The notes under the pieces are model-generated. The model was not told where the DNA came from, did not search any database, and was given only the letters and a program-made list of their open reading frames with translations. Positions 47,161 to 59,090 of a stretch of DNA of 64,000 bases are shown here, in pieces; within the stretch, counting starts at the first letter, position 1, and every line of letters begins with the position of its first letter. The position numbers and the translations under genes were made by a program. The DNA is from Triops longicaudatus (lineage: Eukaryota; Arthropoda; Branchiopoda; Notostraca; Triopsidae). Location of the stretch: the NCBI GenBank assembly GCA_022885665.1, contig JAGQDJ010000608.1, forward strand, positions 868,001-932,000. The letters are read 5' to 3'.

Positions 47161-48596
47161 TACGATAAGAAATGTAATTCTCCGTAATCGCTTCGTCATT
47201 CCGCGCAAAATTGGATAACAATACAGTGTCATTGTTTATAAGAAACCGTTTTAACTTATCTCTTGATAAAGTTTGACTGAAATACGCGAACTTTTAAGCA
47301 AGACGGCGAGTTATAGAAAGGTTTAATCGCATTCAACTTCGGGAGCTCATGTTATAGGCTAAGATTTTTTAAGGATTGGCTTTTGTCCCCTGACAGGACA
47401 GTACGAAAGTTAATGTGTGTCTCATTTAAGGACTAGTTTCTGTGAAAGATGGTGAAAACCAGTGAAAGGAAAACTGCACTGCGCGTAAAGTAGTATTCCG
47501 GTGAAATTAAGAGGAAAAATTGTTCTTGTTGTGTTCGTTGGAGATGAGTGGACCCGTAAATGCCCGGTTCCTCTCATCGCCAACAACATAACTTGTAACA
47601 TCTTCAAAGCAAACGTAATTCCGTGGGCTGTTTCGCGCACAAAAAAGAAAAGACGAAGTTTAGTTCTGCGAAAAAAGAAAAGGCTTTTTCGCAAGTAAAG
47701 CTGGTTAAAGCCTGACAGGGAGTTACGCGTCTGCAAGTTAACATTGATTTAATGACGGAGACAGTTAATAAGGTCATGAATCGCATTATTATTGGCTGCT
47801 GTTGTTACTAGAAAATGGTTTGACAATCCTAGCGAGATGGAAATGGGAAGACTAGAACAAGAAGCTCCGAATACCGTTTGAAAAAACCGTTCCCATTCGA
47901 GCTCTACCACGTAAGTTACATGCCTTCTTTATATCCTCTCTTATTTATGTGATGATAGACATTTTCATGAGCAAACCATGCGTGCTTTACTCTAATTTGT
48001 TCCCTGATGAATTACAATATTTGTAATGTGAGTTTGTGAAGAATGTGTTGCTACAATTTGTCTGTACCTCCCATAGAAACTCCCATTTGTGAGGCCTTCG
48101 TAACAAATGCAGTACTGTACAACTATCCTACGTGGAGTCGTATAATGTAAGTCTAAAAATTTACCCCCTAACCAATTATTAAAAACGTGAGGAAAAACTT
48201 TAAACGACACTGTGCTGCGTGATCTCTAATTTGTTCTCTGACAAAACCTTACTTTCTTGTCATTCTTTATTTAACGTGGAAAGGAACATAACTGGAAGTT
48301 ATTACTTTTGTAGACTGTGGCGTTTACCCGGAAACTGGGCAGCACAGGGTAGAAAGCAGAAGTTGGCCTACAAAACAGCAAGTCATTAATGGAACCTGCG
48401 TTTTGTAATGCGATTGTGTATAAAACATTCGGTTCGTCAAAATGTCCCAATTTTATATTGTTTGTTTGAAATACACTCAGAAAAGCTGAATTTTTTGGAC
48501 CTAAATTCAGTCATTTTTTCTTGTGACCTTGAAAATTTAACAGCAATTTTTTAATTATTTTTTTTAGGTACGAACCCTTCCTTACACGATATAAAC

Positions 48597-48745
48597 CTAT
48601 TGTAATGAACTCGTATTATAACGATTTGTCGGCTATTGTGGGAGGTGTATACATTACGGTGGAACGGAAAGCAATTAAGCCAAATTTGGCTTTTACGAAC
48701 TTCAGCTATTACGAACATTGTCACGATTCTGTGCGAATTTGTTAC
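48597..48745. repeat. Degenerate pogo/Tigger-like remnant
   Basis: Motifs TATTGTAATGAACTCG, TATTATAACGATTTGTCGGC, TTACGAACTTCAGCTATTAC and GAACATTGTC resemble the CTATAACGAAC-type termini of pogo/Tigger elements, and share TCGGCTATTG with the intron copy at 32988. Low certainty. Confidence 0.3.
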
Positions 48746-49460
48746 GAGTTTTCTTTATCGTATTTTGTAAAACGAGGTTGACAAAACTTTTCAATTCACC
48801 ACGACAATGTTAAGTTCCACTTAGCAGTCAGAAAGTGGTTGCCTGCCTTGTTCCATAACAAACTAATAGAGAAAACACACTTTTCGATGCAAATCACAGC
48901 GAATGACTTTGACGTAGAAGCCCTCGAGTCGAGCGAAATTCGTCGACAGTATTGGACTAATTTCACCAGTCATCTCACAGCAGCCGTGAAATTGGTAATA
49001 CAAGTATGCGAGTGGACGCCGAGGCTCATAGTACGCTAAGGGCGAGTTAAATAGTCGATTGTTTTTCTTGTCCCCGTGAAGAGTGTTCATATGAACATAA
49101 TAGTCAGGTCAAGCATACAAGCGGTGGAATAGGCTTAAGGCCTACTGGGCAATAAACTTTTAAAGGACACGGGTTGCGGAAGTAAGGTAGGTTGTGAAGT
49201 GATACTAATGATAAAAATATGGTCCAACCCATAACCTAGATAGGGATCAAAGGACACTACGACTTTGTGTTAAACTGGAGACGTATGTGGTTTGTTGGTA
49301 GCATGTACGGCAGTATGTACCACTCGGGCGACGAAATGAGCATCCTTGAACGTCGTAATTGACAGTGACCTATTTCACGATTGTTTGTGAAGATGCGGAC
49401 AGTGTTAGGTTCCCCTTTACCCAATAGGATCACGGGTTCTATCTTTTCCACTTTTCTGCT

Positions 49461-49470
49461 AGCTATATAA
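49461..49470 (+). promoter_or_regulatory. Candidate TATA box of the protease gene
   Basis: GCTATATAATAC lies 66-76 bp upstream of the protease start codon. About 30 bp downstream is AAGCGCAGTGTCAAG, where CAGTG could act as an initiator. Supported by position only. Confidence 0.5.
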
Positions 49471-49536
49471 TACAGAGTGTCACGTAATAAAGCGCAGTGT
49501 CAAGTTTGGAATGAGCTCGATATAGAAAGTACGAAT

Positions 49537-50876
49537 ATGGTGCGTTTGAAATTTGCACTTTGTTGTTTCTTTGCCACGATTTCCGGACTGTACTCGTTTC
49601 CTTTTGAGCATGATGGAATAGAAGGGCGAATTGTGGGAGGAAGTAAAGTTTTATTGGGTAAGAAATGACATGTAATTAATGCGGCTGTTCTTTTATGTGT
49701 TCGTATATTTGTAGGAGAATTTCCGTGGCAAGTTTCTTTGCAAATGGCATCCAGAGAATCAAATTTCACCTTTCAACATTTCTGTGGCGGGACATTAATT
49801 CACCCGCGTTTTGTACTCACCGCTGCGCACTGCGTTTATTTGCATGCAACGTTAGTTACTTAAAATACCTTAAACTTCTTATCTTAAATATTAATCACCC
49901 ATAAGACTAATAATACCCTTACAATACGTAACTGTGAATTTGTGTGCGAATTTTTCTTATTTTTTTTTTTATTATCGTAGGCGTAAATCTTTGCTTGGAC
50001 CTTCGTCATTGCGCGTTATCCTGGGTACTCTAAACAGAGAAGATTCGAGTAAAACCGACATGGCTATCACAAAAATTATTATGCACCTTCGATTTAACAT
50101 GTGAAGCATATTTTCACTTCGCATTTTGCTTTATTCAAGCCAATGTTTATTTCCTAGATACACAATGGAAAATGACATTTCTTTACTGATGCTAGAAAAG
50201 AGCGTAGATTCGGTTGAAACTCTAAGAGGCCGAATAGGGTATGCCGAAATACCACCTATAAGCTTTCAGCCACAAGGTGCCCTATTTTGAAACAGAATTG
50301 TAACAAACTGACATTCTATTATTGGGAACACTTTAAACATAATTCTAGGTAGCTGTAAGGTATCTGGATGGGGACACACAAATCCTAGTGTTAAAGAAAT
50401 GTCTCAGACACTGATGGCAGCTACGGTGGCCTATGTGCCCTTCAAAGTATGTAGAAGGGCGTATCGAGGCGTTGGGTTTATTTTGGATGGGATGTTGTGT
50501 GCCGGGAATGCTAATGCGGATGCTTGCCAGGTTAATTGCGCTTATTTTCAATTTTTTTACTGGTTTAAGTTTTTAACGGAGTATTTGATACCAGTTTGAC
50601 TCCGGTGGCCCTTTAATGTGCCCCGGAACCAAGAATGACCCTGCATCCGAAGCTAGTACTTTTAACAGTTCAATGGAGCTCATACCTGCGGCTAACGAAG
50701 GCACGAGGAGGTACTTGTCTGGAATCGTAAGTTGGGGAAACGGCTGTGCAAACCCGGGATATCCCGGAGTATACACGAATGTTTCCAAGTACGTGTCTTG
50801 GATCTCAGCGAACATGGCTAAAAGCTTGGATTCGCTTCATAGCTCAACACTAGTCACGACTGCCTCCGGTGTGTAA
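49537..50876 (+). CDS. Trypsin-like serine protease with Phe at position 193
   Basis: A secreted S1-family protease. Six exons join exactly (49537-49657, 49715-49850, 49981-50100, 50158-50276, 50349-50530, 50595-50876), giving 319 aa. There is a signal peptide (FALCCFFATISGLYSF), a short propeptide and the activation site GR/IVGGS. The triad is present: His in LTAAHCV, Asp in MENDISLLML, Ser in DSGGP. Asp in NADACQ takes the 189 position, so Lys/Arg specificity is expected, and SWGNGCANPGYPGVYT completes the pocket wall. The usual CQGDSGGP reads CQFDSGGP: Gly193 of the oxyanion hole is replaced by Phe, and the change lies right at an exon joint. A 30-residue Ser/Thr-rich tail follows the protease domain. 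It may have altered activity or inhibitor resistance; this is inference. Confidence 0.9.
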
Positions 50877-50924
50877 AGAGCAAGAATACATCGTATCCTT
50901 TACCACAATTATTAGATCACAGAA

Positions 50925-51078
50925 AATGAGATCGCTGTACTTTTGCCTATTCGCTTTCATAGTGTCCATTGACCTTGACTCAGGTGTTTTACCCTATCCT
51001 TTCCTCCGATCCGATCCGTCGAGTCTAGTTTCTGGTAGAAAACTAAAGAATATTTTAATTTCAAATCACAATAAGTAG
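50925..51078 (+). CDS. Possible short secreted peptide or first exon
   Basis: A 50-codon frame begins with a credible signal peptide (MRSLYFCLFAFIVSIDLDSG) 48 bp after the protease stop. The following residues include PYPFLRSDPSSL. A GTAGAA donor-like site after LVS (about 51033) could splice to an exon I did not find. It may be the first exon of a second secreted protein, a remnant of a duplicated protease gene, or chance. Confidence 0.3.
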
Positions 51079-52242
51079 ATACCTGATAATGCGAAAATCC
51101 GTTTATCAAGATATACAAGTTATTGGTAATTTTTTGTCCTGTCTTGTTTAAGCAAGTCCCAATGAGGCGATAAGTCGCTTAGCGCGGTTGAATTTGTCCG
51201 CGGTCCCTAGCCGATACACTTATATGGACTCAACTAGAACACTCAGAAATGACAAAGAACACGCGATTTTACAAGCCAAAAGCAAATGCAGATTTTTATA
51301 ATATCAGGAGTCAGAGTAATTTTGTTTTCGTTATGGTGCAATCAGTGCACGGCAGAGTAAGAGCCTCAAATACGGTCCACATAAGGTTCTTAGTACTTCA
51401 CAAAGAGCCGGTCAAAAGTCTTTTGATTTCAAATACAGTAGAAATTTCGCTGGTGATTGTTCTACTAAAATATGTTGCTGCACTATGATCTGTGAGTTTT
51501 CTGGCGTTTTTTTAGGAAAGCACCTTGAAGTGTAGAAGAGTGACGGGACAGTTGATACGTCGGGCAAACCGCACAAAAATGAAAACTAATAAACTGCAAA
51601 ATTTTTGGAAATATAAAAAAAATAGAAAAAAATACAGATCAGAAAAAATATAGGGCAGTAATTTTCAGTGTGCCGTGGTAACACTACTATCTGCAATTAA
51701 TGACGTCACAGCACCGGATCCGAAGGATCCTGAACTGATCCGCGTGCTCGCCGTTCCAAGCTAGACTGATCCATACGACAACACAACATAACCGTGCGGC
51801 GTGTTGTCATTTGCGGCCACTTATTCCTGCTTCCTGTGTAAGTTCCGTGTGACAGCAGTTGATCCATAAATTGTTTTTTTAATTTTACGTTTTTATACGT
51901 ATAGAGCTATAAGTTTACGCTTTTGTACGTATATAGCTATAATTTTACGCTTTTATACGTATATAACTATAATTTTACACTTTTATACGGATATAGCTAT
52001 ATGTATATAGGGGAAGTTAGTATTGTTGCGTAAATTATAGTTGCATAAACTTCTTAGATTCAGATGAAGGTGCGTCAAGTGCATGTGGAAAACATGCCTT
52101 GTCACCAACGTTGACTTTTACCCTGTGTCCAATTTTTTGTTGGGCTGAATAAAGCAAATAATTAATGTATTTCTTTTCCTTTCTTATTAAGAAGGGGAAA
52201 CTTATTACGACTGGTGAACGACACAGAGAAGTAAAATACGCT
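51079..52242. other. Intergenic region upstream of Maelstrom
   Basis: It holds a four-copy 30-bp tandem repeat (51884-52003) and a TGACGTCA (about 51702) motif. GGATCCGAAGGATCC lies at about 51716. No coding region is recognised. Confidence 0.5.
51884..52003. repeat. 30-bp tandem repeat, four copies
   Basis: Four head-to-tail units start at 51884, 51914, 51944 and 51974. The shared core is TTTACGCTTTTATACGTATA followed by TAGCTATAAT, with one to four changes per copy. It ends 240 bp before the Maelstrom ATG. Confidence 0.88.
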
Positions 52243-54878
52243 ATGGCCCCCAAAAAGAAGTCACCGTCTAAGAATGCCTTCTACTATTTTATGCTTGACA
52301 TGAAACCGAAATTGGAAGCCAAAGGGAGACGATTTCCTGGAGGCTTGAAAGATGTTGCGGATATTTGTGGACCATTGTGGACTGTAAGGTTCTTGTAACG
52401 AGACTGCACATATGTTGTAATATGCGTTCTTTTTTTTGTGTAGAATCTGCCCCCGCAACAACGAGCGGTTTACGTTCAAAAAGCCAAAGCTGCTGAAGTG
52501 GAGGTCAAAAATGCCATGGAATGTAAATTTGATTCCCTGGGAATTCCAATAGCACATCGTATCAATTACGCACAGAGTATTATCGAGCGGAAAGCTTCTA
52601 TGTATACAGCTATTCAGAATCAAATCTCACAGTTAGAACAGCTACATAGTAAGTAAATATCCAATTTGTAGGCTTATTGAAAGAAATTATACTAAATCGT
52701 GATTGTTCTTAGTGCTAGTGGATCACTACTTCTACATAGGTCATTTCAACTACATCTGTGTAACGGATGATAAAGATTATATTCCTGGAGAAATCGCCAT
52801 CATCCGTTTTAGTCTACGAAATGGCGTTCAAGCCATTTATCAAGAATTTATTGATCCAGGTAATTAAACGTGTTATTGTAAAGAAATTACGAAATTAAAT
52901 AAGATATATTACACAGGCCCTTTGCCCCTGGGTTACACATTTACGGCAATGGAACTCTCCAAGGCGACACACAAAATACCCATAAAGAACTTCAGCTTTG
53001 CAAATTCCAACTATGCCGAGATCATGGCTCACGTAGAAGAGTTTGTTTCGAATGACAGTTCCAGTATTTACTTTGAGCCTGTTTATTTTATCCGAGAAGA
53101 TTTAGACGGAGCAAGAAAAGCTTTTGACTGGCTCTGCAATAAAGCTGGCAAGAAATACGGGCTAATTTTCGTTCCAGGAGGTTTAAAAATGACTCTGCTT
53201 TAGGGTTGGAAGAAGGCAAAATGGAATGTTTTGAACTAAACAAGCTCTTCTGCGAGCTACGTGAACACAGTTCCGAAGATCGTTGTAACGCTTTTCCTTC
53301 GGAAGAATACGCAGGCGAGAAACTGAAGCAGGAAACGTTTGACTACTCACCTGGAATGGCTTGCGAAGTAATTTTCACCCTGTATTGCTCCATTAAAAAT
53401 TCGATAAAAAAATAACAAAAAGTGTTCAATAACAAAAGTAACAATTTATGTTAATTTACTCACGAAATGAACATAACAATTAGCTTGTTTACACAAGTAA
53501 AGAAAACTCGAATATAATTCTAATTCATGATACATTGTACCAAGCAATTAGAGAAAACTTATGGAATATGGTTCATTTCTAGTGGCACGAGAGCAATGAC
53601 GAACCTAAATACTGCTCCAGGGCATATGCTAAGCGCTTTTGCTATCTGATTACCGACTACTGTTGCGCTCTGTACAAATTGTCAATGAGGCCAGAGTCAC
53701 ATTGCCCCAAATCTTTCATTGATGTCAGCAATGACGACCCATGGGCCGAAGACACAAGGACGGTATTGTTTGCTGTTTCATCCGATATGATTAATTTCCG
53801 TTCTTTTACGATTTTTAAAGCATTAATCACATGTTTTTAAATAACCTGCAGGGTGCTAAAGCGCCTGGTAAAGCTGCTAAACCTGTTCAAGACATGTGGG
53901 AACCCGTTCCAACTAACGATAACGAGTCGTGTAATCCCGTTCCTTGGGGTGCAACTGTACAGCCCAAGGTAAAAAGAAAAGTCACAAAAATGTATTTGAA
54001 AGAAATATTGCCTTCTCTATGTCGAATTAGATCGAGCCGGATTCCATGTCTCCTCTTGTCCGCAATAGTCACATACAAGGACCACCTTCTGGCAACCCCT
54101 GGAAGCTTCTTCCTTGGGGAAACTCTACAGTTCCTGGCGTAAAATCAAATTGGCTACTAAATTTGGGTATATAAATTAATTTATGCGAAATATTTTAGAA
54201 CGGGCCTCGCTCCGTGAATCTTCCGGGGAGTTCGTGTAATGAAGACTTCCCTACTTTGCAAACACGACTCGATCCTAATGTAAAACAGTAACAAATCCGA
54301 GAATTTTATGTTAATTTGCGTTCATTTGTATTGTCTTTTAGAGTGCGCCACGCACTATTCCCACTCATGCTGTGAACTCCCAAAGTAGCACAGGTGGTGC
54401 TTTGCCAAGATTACGGGACCCTAGGGTAAATGTCTGAGATTATAAACATGGAATTAATAGTAATATGTTTCATGTGTGTGTAATTATGTACAGGCCGCTC
54501 AACCTAGTCCCTCGCATCCTATGATTAACAATGACGGACATATTATGGAAAGGCTAGAAGACCCGAGGGTAAGTACAGCTGCAGCAAAAAAAGAAACTTA
54601 GTAACTATTCCTTTTGTTTCCGGTATTAGAGAGCGCCCCGCACTGCTCCAACTCGCCCGGTGAATCCGAATAGTGACGGAATGGAAGACTTCCCGACTTT
54701 TAGTCGTGGATGTCAGGTTTTGGGTCAACCAGACGTCCCTGGGACGTCTGCTGGCAAACCTGCGTTTCGCGCACCGCACTCTAAGCCCCAGGCGTCGGTA
54801 AGTACCGATGCCCAGGTGCCGAGGTCAGTTGGAATTGGGCGTGGCGCGGGACTAGGCCTGGGCAGGGGCCGATACTAG
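52243..54878 (+). CDS. MAEL: Maelstrom, piRNA pathway factor
   Basis: Maelstrom acts in germline nuage and nucleus in piRNA-guided silencing of transposons. Twelve exons give 604 aa: 52243-52383, 52444-52648, 52713-52859, 52917-53180, 53204-53367, 53583-53762, 53852-53968, 54031-54138, 54199-54279, 54342-54425, 54494-54568, 54630-54878. An HMG box begins at residue 3 (PKKKSPSKNAFYYFMLDMKP). The MAEL domain follows, with YFYIGHFNYICVTDDKDY, GPLPLGYTFTAMELSKATHK and a Cys/His-rich end (YCSRAYAKRFCYLITDYCCA). The tail from about residue 420 is Pro/Asn-rich, mostly encoded by single exons with similar content, and ends GIGRGAGLGLGRGRY. Intron 4 would be only 23 nt; without it a stop falls at 53201. 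An AATAAA at 55087 is the probable poly(A) signal. The gene is intact if that intron is real. Confidence 0.92.
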
Positions 54879-55086
54879 TAAGCACAGTTGCGTCTTTTGT
54901 CTTTCCTCTTTTCGTGGAAGCTTCTCACTCGCAAGAGGTTTTTTCTTTCTTTGTTTTACGGGAATTTTGTTTTCGATTGACATGGAAAAGACTTGACACA
55001 TTTATACGGACCTGAAACCATGATGAAAATGAAACAGTACTGCTTTGTGTGGAAAAGAGGTTACCATAACGTCTTGTATGTTAAAA

Positions 55087-55092
55087 AATAAA
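55087..55092 (+). terminator. Polyadenylation signal of Maelstrom
   Basis: An AATAAA 209 bp after the Maelstrom stop, in the short space between two convergent genes. Confidence 0.5.
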
Positions 55093-55290
55093 TACAATCA
55101 AGATCTTTTTGTAAAAAATTTTCACTAGAATCTATAGAATAATAGTAATAATAAGTAGCTATGGCGACATGAAAGGCACGTATGTATGGGGAGTGTGGAG
55201 AGGACGGATTATAAAGCTGGCTGGCTTTTGTTTCGTGTCTTATATCACTTAGCGTTTCAATCGATGGGTTGGAGAGACAAGTTTCTGGCA

Positions 55291-58200
55291 TCAGATTAAT
55301 CGCGAGCGTGTCAAATCTTGGAGCAAAACTGCGTATACTAGTTTGTATTGGGCAAGAGTCTGGACCGTGAACATTCGCTGGTGCCGTAAATGCGTCAACA
55401 AACGACAAACATCCACTTCCTGAAGTAGCAAAAAAAGAGCGTGTTACTTTAAGACATAAAAAAAAACAAAAGACAAGAAACTTTTTATTCTTGAATTCAT
55501 TACCATTTTATTACTGTTCCTGTTATTATTATTTTACTTCAATTCTTTACCATTTCTATACCATGTTTTTTTACTAAAGAAGGAAGGAAATAATATTTCT
55601 TACCATATTGGAATCCAATGCGTGAAGCAAGACATCACAGAGGATCGCTACACCAGTTCGACCCACACCGCTGCCGCAATGCACCAATAAGGGTGTATTC
55701 CTGTTTTTACCCACAGGAATCTCTGCAGCTGCGTGACGTCGAACGCTATCAATTTCTTCCATAAAATCTGAATGTGTAAAATCAAGTTAAATATTACGAC
55801 TACGACTCAATAACTGGGCGGAAAAAACACATACTTAAGAAAGCTTGGACATCAGTAGGAGAATTATGGTCCGGCCAGTTTAAGTATTCCATATGCCAAA
55901 CAGCTCTACATTCATTTAAATGCGTGTTGAACACTTGGAATTTGGAAGTCCGATGTGAGGCACTTTGAGAGCTTAGCTCTCTGCATATGAGATACTAAAA
56001 CAGAAGAATACACCATAACCTTCAAACATCACCATACATGTGGAATGATGCAGTTGAAATTCGTAAGAAAACACCAACAGTTTGAACTTACTTCGCCCAC
56101 TTCTATTTTCGAAGGGTTGTCAATGGGCCAATACTGGGCCGAATGTTCCCCATCCCAGGCAACGCCTGTCCTGTGGCTTTGAGTTACGTGGCTAGGACTA
56201 GGCTGAGCAGTGGCTGGGACATCAGCTAGCATAACTACTAAGTGGACATCACACTCCCATATCATCTGCCAAAAATCCCGTACTGTACTGGCCAATGGAC
56301 TCTGTGCTGCCACGTAAAACCGTTGAGTGGACCCCAAACTTGCCTACAAATTACACTCTTTATTCAACGGATTGAATGTACGGTAAACTCGTACTTACAT
56401 ATTTTCATTGTTTTGCTTAAAAAGGACACAAAATAAAGCATACGTAAGGCATAAAATATTCAGCAAGAAAAAAAAAAGAAAATGAAAGTAAGAATAACAA
56501 AAATAAAACGAAAACAGTACCGAGATGTGAGATGCATTGATGTAACCGAAGCGATTCTCCTTAGTGGGCGTTAACCTGACCCGATTCTCTTCATAGGGCA
56601 AAATATCTTGGTATCTAAGTTACATATTCCGCGTATAGTCGTTTGATTATGTTACATAAAGTGTTTCATACCTGTTACGCAAGACATTATCCGGGTGAGC
56701 GGCTGTGGTAAAATCCGCTCCCGGCTTCCTTTTAGGAACTAGCTCAAATTCCAACGCTAATTGCGCCGTTTGGCACCGTTTTTCCAATTCTTGGCGCTAC
56801 AAATGAAGAAACAAATTAAAATTTTTCATTCAATTATTTAGGACTTCATTACTATAACGTCTTTTCCTTGCCCAACGATGATCTCTTCCGTCGGGAGACT
56901 CCTATTCGAACTCCTATTAGAACTGGCTTTCGTTGCCAGTAAATTTTGATAGATTGGCTCCTGGAGGAGGGAATGTTCACCTAGATTCATTTGCAGTTGG
57001 CTTTTGCTCCCACACGGCGAAACATTTCGTTCAATCCTGGGATTCAAGGCCTGAAACAGAAGGGTTAAGCTCTCCAAACATGTAGTAATGCACAAATTCC
57101 GTACCTGGACTAAAGACGTTGGGGTGACAGCTGCTGGACTTTCTGTCTCTACTCCTTTGTTGTACGGATATGGTGGTGGAGGTTTGAACAACTGTAACAT
57201 CTGCATTTGCTGTACCAAATTTTCCCCATTCGGAGCTACGTGACTAATAAATGAAAGGAAAAATAAGGTAAAGAAATTTAAAGTTGGATTTTGAAACACG
57301 TGATACCTATTGTCTACATTATAGACTTGCGGCGCAGTAGGAATATAATTCTGAGAATTGGGTTCTATTTGTGATTGCTGAACAGGAACTAGTGGCAAAG
57401 AAGGGTTAAGTATCGCATGAGCCATTGGGCCATATTTGTTCTTAACAGCGGTTTCATAGTCCGGAGCTAGCCGGTACGACGGAAGCAACGCCCTTTTTGT
57501 TAAAATTACGAATATAACTTAGCTTCCAGTACACTGACATAGTTCACCAATGTACCTTAACCTCTGAAGGTCTGGTGCACCATTCGGTAAATTTGAAGCT
57601 CCTTCGGTTGACGGTCCAACGGTGGATTGGTTAACAGGGTTAGGTTGGTTGTCGTTCTCGTAACTTGTCTGAGATTCCAGCTCAGGTTTTTCGTTCAATG
57701 CATTTTCGACTTCACTATCCATCTTTTCTTTGGCAAATTCTTGTGCTGCCAGAGCGTAATTCTGCAACGTTTCTTTGAAAAACGTGTGCTATAAAAGAAA
57801 CATAAGTGACAAATAAAAATAACACATAATACGCACAAAGAGATTAATGTGCAAAACTAGTCTATATTAGCCATACCTGCAAAGCGCAAAGTTTCCAAAC
57901 ATACCGTGCAGCTTCTGAGTCTTCAAAATAGAAGCTCACATTGTCTTCACTCTGCTGACATTCCACTCCAAACATTCGCTTATGATTAACCAAGTTTGTA
58001 ATATCCTCCCATCTGCAACGAATATGCTTTACAAGGCGACTTTTTTCAAAGATGCCAATTACCTGTAGAAAATAACTTTTTCAGTGTTACTCCTTCGAAC
58101 CATAATTCCTTGTAGCGATGCCGCGACTAGCGCTTCCCCCGAATTATCTTCCTATTAACTTTGAAATTACAAAAAACAAGCTTGCTCTGAAAGCAAAACT

Positions 58201-59090
58201 AAATTTACTTTAGCTAAAAAACACTCTTGTCCATAACCGTCCAACTGTTGCGCTTCTAAAATATAATAATACTCTGCCACAGGTTGAGCTACGCCTTGTA
58301 ACTGCCGATGCTGCTCGCATACCGCTTCCAATACGGACTTTAACTGTATTTCACCAGACACTAAATGCTGAACGAAAGAGGGAAAAAAATATCTTTATTT
58401 TCACATATTTTTAATATCTAATGAGAATGAAGGTGCGCACTTACCTTCGGAATGAGTAAAAAGTCTTGCAAATATTCAATGGTATGGCGTTCTGGGTCAT
58501 GGTCTCCAAACTCAGCTAGAAAAAAATATATATATATATATTTTCAGTAACTTACAGAGTTCACTTTCAGTAAAAGTGAATTACCTTGTAGGCTAAATCC
58601 GGCAAGAGCGATAGCCTCTTCAATGGAACACCTTAAGCGTCCTTCCATAACATCTGACTTGAGCTGCAAAAAGTAATGGTACCTAGGCCAAAAGCAGAAT
58701 ACAGTTCGAGTCTGGAAATTTGTCGGTGGATTTCCTTTACCTTGTCATTTCATCGTGAAGGATCGAAACGTCGTTAACATAATACATGACTCTAAGATAG
58801 AGGTATGCCTCTTGGGCATACCTATCGAGTTGTTTCTTAAGCGGCTTTTCCAGGTCAATCCAACGTACCCGGGGATAACTCTTTTGGGAGACGTAGCGCA
58901 AGCCAAAAAATTCTTGCTGGTGGAGTCCTAATCTTTGGCAAACATTATCCAGGCAATCGTAGCCCGAACTGTCGGCGGATAAAGTGCATTCCACGATACT
59001 GTTATCCAGCAATTCCACACAAATCACGAACACATTTTTCGTCACTACTTTATACTGTTTTTTCTTTAAACGAAACTTAAACGGCATCAT
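55291..59090 (-). CDS. FERM-domain protein tyrosine phosphatase PTPN14/PTPN21 (Pez)
   Basis: A cytoskeletal phosphatase with an N-terminal FERM domain and C-terminal PTP domain; Pez proteins restrain Yorkie/YAP in the Hippo pathway. Sixteen exons (first 58741-59090, last 55291-55419) encode about 860 aa, shorter than the 1100-1190 of vertebrates because the linker is short. Residues 1-300 are FERM (MPFKFRLKKKQYKVVTKN; LDGYGQECFLAK). The linker keeps two Pez marks: LPSYRLAPDYET, and PPPPYPYN, a PPxY motif for WW domains. The PTP part has MPYEENRVRLTPTKEN, YINASHI, the WPD loop in YLNWPDHNSP and the catalytic HCGSGVGRTG. The usual HCSAG reads HCGSG, but Cys and Arg are kept, so activity is likely. 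It ends TRSRLI, as the vertebrate proteins almost do. The start was set at the first ATG of MMPF. Confidence 0.93.

Larger units (their letters stand above)
47161..49536. other. Intergenic region between NAA40 and the protease
   Basis: About 2.4 kb with no recognised gene. A possible degenerate pogo/Tigger-like remnant lies at about 48597-48745. The last 100 bp contain an AGCTATATAATAC TATA-like motif (about 49461-49471), 66 bp before the protease ATG, which could be its promoter. Confidence 0.5.
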
